64,000 bases of DNA from contig CALABS010000044.1 of the NCBI GenBank assembly GCA_937887565.1, positions 1 through 64,000 of the forward strand, given 5' to 3'. Every line of letters starts with the position of its first letter. Within the stretch, counting starts at the first letter, position 1. The position numbers and the translations under genes are program-made. Source of the DNA: an uncultured Rhodospirillaceae bacterium. Its GTDB lineage: Bacteria; Pseudomonadota; Alphaproteobacteria; Rhodospirillales; Magnetospirillaceae. Below, in pieces: positions 60,361-64,000 of the stretch. The notes below the pieces were generated by a model that had not been told where the DNA came from, made no database searches, and saw only the letters and a program-made list of their open reading frames with translations.

Positions 60361-61350
60361 ATGAAGCCGATCTGGAAGATCACCGCCGATGGTGCCGACA
60401 TCACGGCGGCCTGCGCCAAGCGCCTGCTGTCGCTGACCGTCACCGACGAGGCCGGCATCGCCAGCGACACCATCGCCATCGACCTGGACAATCGCGATCT
60501 GGCCATCATCGCCCCACGCAAGGGCGCCAAGCTGGAATGCTGGATGGGCTACGAGGAAGCCGGCCTGGTGCATATGGGCCTGTTCGTGGTGGACGAGCTG
60601 GCGGCCGACGGGCCGCCCCACGCCATCTCCATCAACGGCAAGGCCGCCGACATGCGCAAGGAGATGAAGGAGCAGAAGACGCGCGGTTGGGACGGCATCA
60701 CCATCGGCGACCTGGTCAAGACCATCGGGGCCGAACACACCCTGATCCCGGTGGTGGCGCCGGCGCTGGCCGGCGTCGCCATCCCCAACCTGGCGCAGAC
60801 CAACGAGAGCGACATGGCGCTGTTGACCCGCGTGGCCAAGACCTACGACGCGGTGGCCAAGCCCATGGCCGGCCGGCTGGTGTTCGTGCCGCGCGGCGAG
60901 GCCAAGAGTGCCACCGGCAAGGCCATGCCCAGCGTGTCGCTGGGGCCGGCGGATTTCCGCACCTACCGCGCCACCCAGGCGGAGCGGGGCAAGTACGGCG
61001 CGGTGGTGGCCCAGTGGCACAACCCGGCCACCGGCCAGCCGGAAAGCATCAAGGTGGGCAGCGGCGAAGGCCCCACCTACACCATCCGCCAGAAGTTCCC
61101 CGACGCCGACCAGGCCCAGCGCGCCGCCGCCGCCAAGCTGGACGCCCTGGCGCGCGGCGTCGGCACCTTCTCGGGCGACGTGGTCCCGGGGCGCCCGTCG
61201 CTGGGGGCCGAGGGCAAGATGGTGGTGTCGGGCCTGGGCGACATCGCCAGCGGCACCTGGGTGATCACCCGCGCAGTCCACAAGCTGGACAAGTCGGGCG
61301 GCCTGACCACCAGCGTCGAGGGCGAGACCCCGAAGGGGGCGGCGGAATGA
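60361..61350 (+). CDS. Late control/tail hub protein D
   Basis: 329 residues, P2 gpD: WKITADGADITAACAKRLLS, KMVVSGLGDIASGTWVITR, and a central AKTYDAVAKPMAGRLVFVPR. Forms the hub below the tube. Last gene of the P2-type tail cluster. Confidence 0.92.
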   Translation: MKPIWKITADGADITAACAKRLLSLTVTDEAGIASDTIAIDLDNRDLAIIAPRKGAKLECWMGYEEAGLVHMGLFVVDELAADGPPHAISINGKAADMRKEMKEQKTRGWDGITIGDLVKTIGAEHTLIPVVAPALAGVAIPNLAQTNESDMALLTRVAKTYDAVAKPMAGRLVFVPRGEAKSATGKAMPSVSLGPADFRTYRATQAERGKYGAVVAQWHNPATGQPESIKVGSGEGPTYTIRQKFPDADQAQRAAAAKLDALARGVGTFSGDVVPGRPSLGAEGKMVVSGLGDIASGTWVITRAVHKLDKSGGLTTSVEGETPKGAAE

Positions 61351-61517
61351 TCTTTGCCGGCTTCGGCCGGCGGGGGGATGGGCGCTACCAACGCCCAGAG
61401 CCGCGAGGCGGACACCTCGCACAACCAGAACCGGCCGATCCTGGCCATCCCCGCACCCGGGCCACGGGCGGAGCGAGTATGAGTAGAGATGCGAATGGAG
61501 TCCACGGATACCACTGA
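61347..61517 (+). CDS. Doubtful short frame after gpD
   Basis: 56 codons opening in the gpD stop (ATGA) and overlapping the methyltransferase start. Composition is poor. A competing frame from 61377 (34 codons, GATNAQSREADTSHNQNRP) is equally possible. Mu carries com at this place, but no Cys-rich Com-like pattern is seen. Confidence 0.22.
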   Translation: MIFAGFGRRGDGRYQRPEPRGGHLAQPEPADPGHPRTRATGGASMSRDANGVHGYH

Positions 61518-62319
61518 TGCCCCTTTGAACCCGGTGCGCCCCATCGCGCCGGCAGCCGCCTATGTGGGCGGCAAGCGCAACCTGGCCGCCAAGGTGGTGG
61601 CCCTGATTGATGCCACGCCCCACGCCACCTATGCCGAACCCTTCGTGGGTATGGGCGGGGTGTTCCTGCGGCGCACCCGCGCGCCCAAGTCCGAGGTGAT
61701 CAACGACGCCTCCCGCGACGTGGCCACCTTCTTTCGGATCCTGCAGCGGCACTATCCCCAGTTCATGGAGATGCTCCGCTTCCAGGTCACCAGCCGGTCA
61801 GCCTTCGAGCGCCTGGTGGCCACCGACCCCGACACCCTGACCGACCTGGAGCGGGCCGCCCGCTTCCTCTATCTCCAGCGTCTGTCCTACGGCGGCAAGG
61901 TCGCCGGCCGCACCTTCGGTGTCGACGCTACCCGGGGCGGCCGGTTCAACCTCAACACCCTCGGCCCCCGGCTGGAGGAGTTGCACGAACGCCTCGCCGG
62001 CGTCGTCATCGAGTGCCTCGACTTCGGAGCCTTCCTGACCCGCTACGACCGCCCGGGCACGCTGTTCTACCTCGACCCGCCGTACCAGGGCTCCGAGGGC
62101 TATTACGGGAAGGAGTTGTTCGGCCGGGCCGACTTCGAGCGGCTGGCCAGGACGCTGAAGGGGCTCAAGGGCCGCTTCATTCTGTCGATCAACGACACCC
62201 CCGAGATCCGCGCCACCTTCGACGGCTTCGAGATGCGCGAGGTCACCACGACCTACTCGGTCGAGGGCCGGGGCAAAGCCAAGACTGCCTCCGAGCTGTT
62301 GATCCTCGGCGGCGCCTAG
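61489..62319 (+). CDS. D12-class DNA adenine methyltransferase
   Basis: 276 residues, alpha-type N6-adenine methyltransferase like Dam/DpnM. SAM motif PFVGMGG (51-57), AAAYVGGKRNLAAKV before it and the catalytic DPPY (196-199). The recognition site is unknown. It occupies the right end where Mu carries mom, and would protect phage DNA from host restriction. Confidence 0.9.
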   Translation: MRMESTDTTDAPLNPVRPIAPAAAYVGGKRNLAAKVVALIDATPHATYAEPFVGMGGVFLRRTRAPKSEVINDASRDVATFFRILQRHYPQFMEMLRFQVTSRSAFERLVATDPDTLTDLERAARFLYLQRLSYGGKVAGRTFGVDATRGGRFNLNTLGPRLEELHERLAGVVIECLDFGAFLTRYDRPGTLFYLDPPYQGSEGYYGKELFGRADFERLARTLKGLKGRFILSINDTPEIRATFDGFEMREVTTTYSVEGRGKAKTASELLILGGA

Positions 62320-62345
62320 GTCAGGCTGTTTGACATCGTGAAGTC

Positions 62346-62394
62346 CCTCCCGAGGGGGTTTCTCTCAGGTGCGTCCTGAGACCTTCTCGGGAGG
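62346..62394 (+). terminator. Bipartite hairpin after the methyltransferase
   Basis: Outer stem CCTCCCGAG/CTCGGGAGG (9 bp, perfect) encloses an inner stem TCTCAGG/CCTGAGA with loop TGCGT; CTTTTG follows. It resembles an intrinsic terminator with a weak T-tract. It could instead control the small gene at 62414. Confidence 0.5.
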
Positions 62395-62413
62395 CTTTTG
62401 AGAGGGGCGCCCC

Positions 62414-62611
62414 ATGGCCGAGGAAGAGGTTACAGAGCGCATCGCCCGGATGGCGGCGGAACTGATCGTCGCGGAGGCGAGAGCCACCGGCTTCGGGTTC
62501 CGGCCCGGCCACCATGTGTCCACGTCAACCACCGCCCTGGCCAGGACGCTCACCATGGCCGCCGAGGTCTTCATCACCACCCACATGCGGCACAAGGACG
62601 GGGGCAATTAG
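62414..62611 (+). CDS. Small right-end phage protein
   Basis: 65 residues, helical (EEEVTERIARMAAELIVAEA), 5 bases before the first right-end transposase site. Not recognised. A GAGGGG run is the only candidate ribosome site. Confidence 0.5.
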   Translation: MAEEEVTERIARMAAELIVAEARATGFGFRPGHHVSTSTTALARTLTMAAEVFITTHMRHKDGGN

Positions 62612-62615
62612 TGGA

Positions 62616-62632
62616 CCAAAACCATGTGTCGC
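62616..62632 (-). repeat. Transposase binding site R2
   Basis: Read on the minus strand: GCGACACATGGTTTTGG. Lies exactly 22 bp inside R1, the same spacing as adjacent end sites in Mu. Confidence 0.75.
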
Positions 62633-62637
62633 TCGAG

Positions 62638-62654
62638 CCAAAATCAAGTGTCGC
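62638..62654 (-). repeat. Transposase binding site R1
   Basis: Read on the minus strand: GCGACACTTGATTTTGG, 6 bases from the right terminus and 15 of 17 identical to R2. Confidence 0.75.
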
Positions 62655-62660
62655 GCTACA

Positions 62661-62665
62661 GATGC
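62661..62665 (+). repeat. 5-bp target-site duplication (right)
   Basis: GATGC directly after the terminus TACA, identical to 21674-21678. Confidence 0.9.
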
Positions 62666-62876
62666 CGCGCGGTTTGAAGGAGGTTGAGGCTGTCGGGCAG
62701 GGAAGGGGTTCTTAGGTCGGCAGCCTTGTCCACGCAGCCATGGCGGGCGGTGACAGGGGCAGCGCCAGCGCCAGCGGCCGCAGCTTGATGGCTGCGGTTG
62801 TCACGAATATCCTGACAACTCTTGTCCGGAAATTTTGAAAAGTTCATGGAAAACGTTAGGAAAATCAGAGGGTAGA
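62666..62876. other. Gap between prophage and tRNA-Val
   Basis: 211 bases that joined 21678 before the phage arrived. I see no convincing gene. It contains CTTGTCCGGAAAT at 62821, repeated at 63007 on the other side of the tRNA. Confidence 0.5.
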
Positions 62877-62951
62877 TGGTGGGCGATGTAGGGATTGAAC
62901 CTACGACCCCACCCGTGTGAAGGGTGTGCTCTCCCGCTGAGCTAATCGCCC
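62877..62951 (-). tRNA. tRNA-Val (anticodon CAC)
   Basis: 75 bases including the encoded CCA. Acceptor stem GGGCGAT/ATCGCCC, D arm with AGCTCAGCGGGAGAGC, anticodon loop TTCACAC, T loop GTTCAATCC. All stems pair. It is the only complete copy of three in the window. Confidence 0.95.
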
Positions 62952-63069
62952 ATCTACCATCACAACCGCCGATGTATCCGACGGCTCTGGTGGGACATTC
63001 CCGGCACTTGTCCGGAAATCTGTCCCGACACTTTCCTCCGAGACCGGCGGCTTGCCTGCCTGGAGAACT

Positions 63070-63109
63070 CCCGTGTGAAGGGTGTGCTCTCCCGCTGAGC
63101 TAATCGCCC
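63070..63109 (-). repeat. 5' fragment of tRNA-Val (right attachment-type repeat)
   Basis: 40 bases identical to the 5' part of the intact gene, from the first base to the anticodon stem, after which the sequence changes abruptly. Identity extends 4 bases into the 5' flank (to 63113). It shares a 25-base core (anticodon and D arm) with the left fragment. Confidence 0.85.
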
Positions 63110-63197
63110 ATCTCTCCGAGGCGCGCTCTGGCGCCGGCTCCCGTGAGGGAGGGCCGCTTTATAGGGGGCGGGGCGGGGGGCTGTCAAGCGGGTGTTT

Positions 63198-63782
63198 TCA
63201 GGCGGTGTCGCGGTCGATGACGCGGGGCACGCTGGGGGGCGCGTAGGCCGCGAAGCGGGCCAGCAGGGCGGCCGGGTCCTCTTCCACCGCCACCATGGCG
63301 CGGTGACGCTCCCTCAGGAAGCCCTCGGCCACCATGTGGTCGAGGAAGGTGTGCAGATGGCCGTAGTAACCGGCCACGTCCAGGAAGCCCAGCGGCTTGG
63401 GGTGCAGGCCCAGCTGGCCCCAGGTCCACACCTCGAACAGCTCCTCCATGGTGCCGATGCCGCCCGGCAGGGCGATGAAGCCGTCGGACAGCTCGGCCAT
63501 CAGCGCCTTGCGCTCGTGCATGGAGCCGACCACGTGCAGGGCGGAAAGGTCGAGGTTGCCGACCTCGAACTTCATCAGCGCCTCGGGGATGACGCCGACC
63601 ACCTCGGCGCCGCCCGTGAGCGCCGCGTTGGCGACCTCGCCCATCAGGCCGATATTGCCGCCGCCATAGACCAGCCCGATGCCGCGTTCGGCCAGCATCC
63701 GGCCGAGCGCGCGGGCCGCCTCGGCGTAGACCGGCTTGGCGCCCATGCTGGAGCCGCAGAAGACGCACAGGCGCTTCATCAT
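63198..63782 (-). CDS. LOG-family phosphoribohydrolase
   Basis: About 194 residues. LOG enzymes split nucleoside 5'-monophosphates (cytokinin ribotides) to base and ribose phosphate. Hallmarks: VFCGSSMGAKPVYAEAA, GLVYGGGNIGLMG, and the catalytic PGGIGTMEELFEVWTW. Two tandem ATG codons (63782, 63779) overlap the thiE stop; either could start. Bounded downstream by the tRNA pieces. Confidence 0.93.
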   Translation of the reverse strand: MMKRLCVFCGSSMGAKPVYAEAARALGRMLAERGIGLVYGGGNIGLMGEVANAALTGGAEVVGVIPEALMKFEVGNLDLSALHVVGSMHERKALMAELSDGFIALPGGIGTMEELFEVWTWGQLGLHPKPLGFLDVAGYYGHLHTFLDHMVAEGFLRERHRAMVAVEEDPAALLARFAAYAPPSVPRVIDRDTA

Positions 63783-64000
63783 CCCCCCGCGAGGATTCGG
63801 TTGAACGCCTTGACCGCCACCGCCGGACCCTCGGGATGGTTCCACACCCCGCCCGACACCGCCAGGAAGTCGGCGCCGGCCTCGACCAGGAGGCGGCAGT
63901 TGTCGACGGTGATGCCGCCGATGGCGACGCAAGGCACGGTGAACAGGTCGTGCCACCAAGCCAGCAGCTCCGGCTCGGCGGTGAATTTCGCCTCCTTGGT
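63779..64000 (-). CDS. thiE: Thiamine-phosphate synthase, C-terminal part (cut by window edge)
   Basis: Only the last 73 residues are in the window. VPCVAIGGITVDNCRLLVEA followed by GADFLAVSGGVW is the conserved pyrophosphate/phosphate-binding end of ThiE, which joins the thiazole and pyrimidine of thiamine. Stop overlaps the LOG start. Confidence 0.88.
   Translation of the reverse strand, partial: TKEAKFTAEPELLAWWHDLFTVPCVAIGGITVDNCRLLVEAGADFLAVSGGVWNHPEGPAVAVKAFNRILAGG

Larger units (their letters stand above)
21679..62660 (+). mobile_element. Complete Mu-like prophage with P2-type tail, 40,982 bp
   Basis: Left terminus TGTAACACGACACATGG and right terminus (reverse complement) TGTAGCGCGACACTTGA are imperfect inverted repeats starting TGTA, flanked by GATGC duplications. 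Gene order from the left is repressor, Ner, MuA, MuB, accessory genes, GemA, Mor, lysis, Mu-type packaging and head, P2-type tail, adenine methyltransferase. All essential modules seem present and open, so it may be inducible. It is inserted in host-like sequence between a PepSY gene and tRNA-Val. Confidence 0.95.

Noticed and set aside
62960..63187. Leftward frame of 75 codons as remnant of an integrase
   Set aside because: No catalytic Arg/His/Tyr pattern; it overlaps the tRNA fragment and is mostly short TGTCC repeats.
1..64000. CRISPR array
   Set aside because: No run of regularly spaced short direct repeats seen.

Overview
The window is GC-rich DNA from an alphaproteobacterium. The chemotaxis gene order, PepSY/YchJ/LOG genes and Mu-type phage are compatible with a Magnetospirillum-like member of the Rhodospirillales, but the genus is an inference; no magnetosome genes are present. 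It has three parts: host chromosome (1-11334 and about 63110-64000), a segment of about 10.5 kb bounded by pieces of a tRNA-Val gene, and a complete Mu-like prophage of 40,982 bp inserted in that segment.

Left host part: a minus-strand chemotaxis operon (STAS protein, CheY, CheA, CheW, then a chemoreceptor cut by the window edge), a divergent soluble receptor-like protein, a methyltransferase, a phnCDE-type ABC importer and a MOSC protein. Right host part: a LOG-family phosphoribohydrolase and the C-terminal end of ThiE.

tRNA-bounded segment (11335-21678 and 62666-63109): an intact tRNA-Val(CAC) at 62877-62951 is accompanied by a 3' fragment at 11338-11397 and a 5' fragment at 63070-63109, the signature of integrase-type recombination in this tRNA. 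No integrase gene remains. The cargo is a ParDE-type toxin-antitoxin pair, a gene remnant, and a cobalamin-scavenging operon (btuB, an unrecognised gene, btuF, btuC, btuD, cbiZ, tonB) led by an AdoCbl riboswitch on the minus strand. A YkgJ-type protein, YchJ and a PepSY protein follow. The operon would import corrinoids across the outer membrane (BtuB powered by its own TonB) and inner membrane (BtuFCD), and CbiZ would open the salvage route for imported cobinamide-type corrinoids.

Prophage (21679-62660): the ends are defined to the base by TGTA...TACA termini and a 5-bp target duplication, GATGC, on both sides. Transposase-type binding sites lie at both ends. Layout: repressor (minus), early promoter with operator-like repeats, Ner, ParB-like protein, MuA transposase, MuB ATPase, a long run of small early/middle genes, GemA, Mor, a lysis module (membrane-anchored transglycosylase, nested Rz/Rz1 spanins), Mu-type terminase, portal and head genes, then a P2-type tail cluster in the order V-W-J-I-fibre-sheath-tube-E/E'-tape measure-U-X-D, and a D12-class adenine methyltransferase at the right end where Mu carries mom. 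The phage is thus a Mu-replication/Mu-head/P2-tail mosaic. It looks intact: no key gene is visibly broken.
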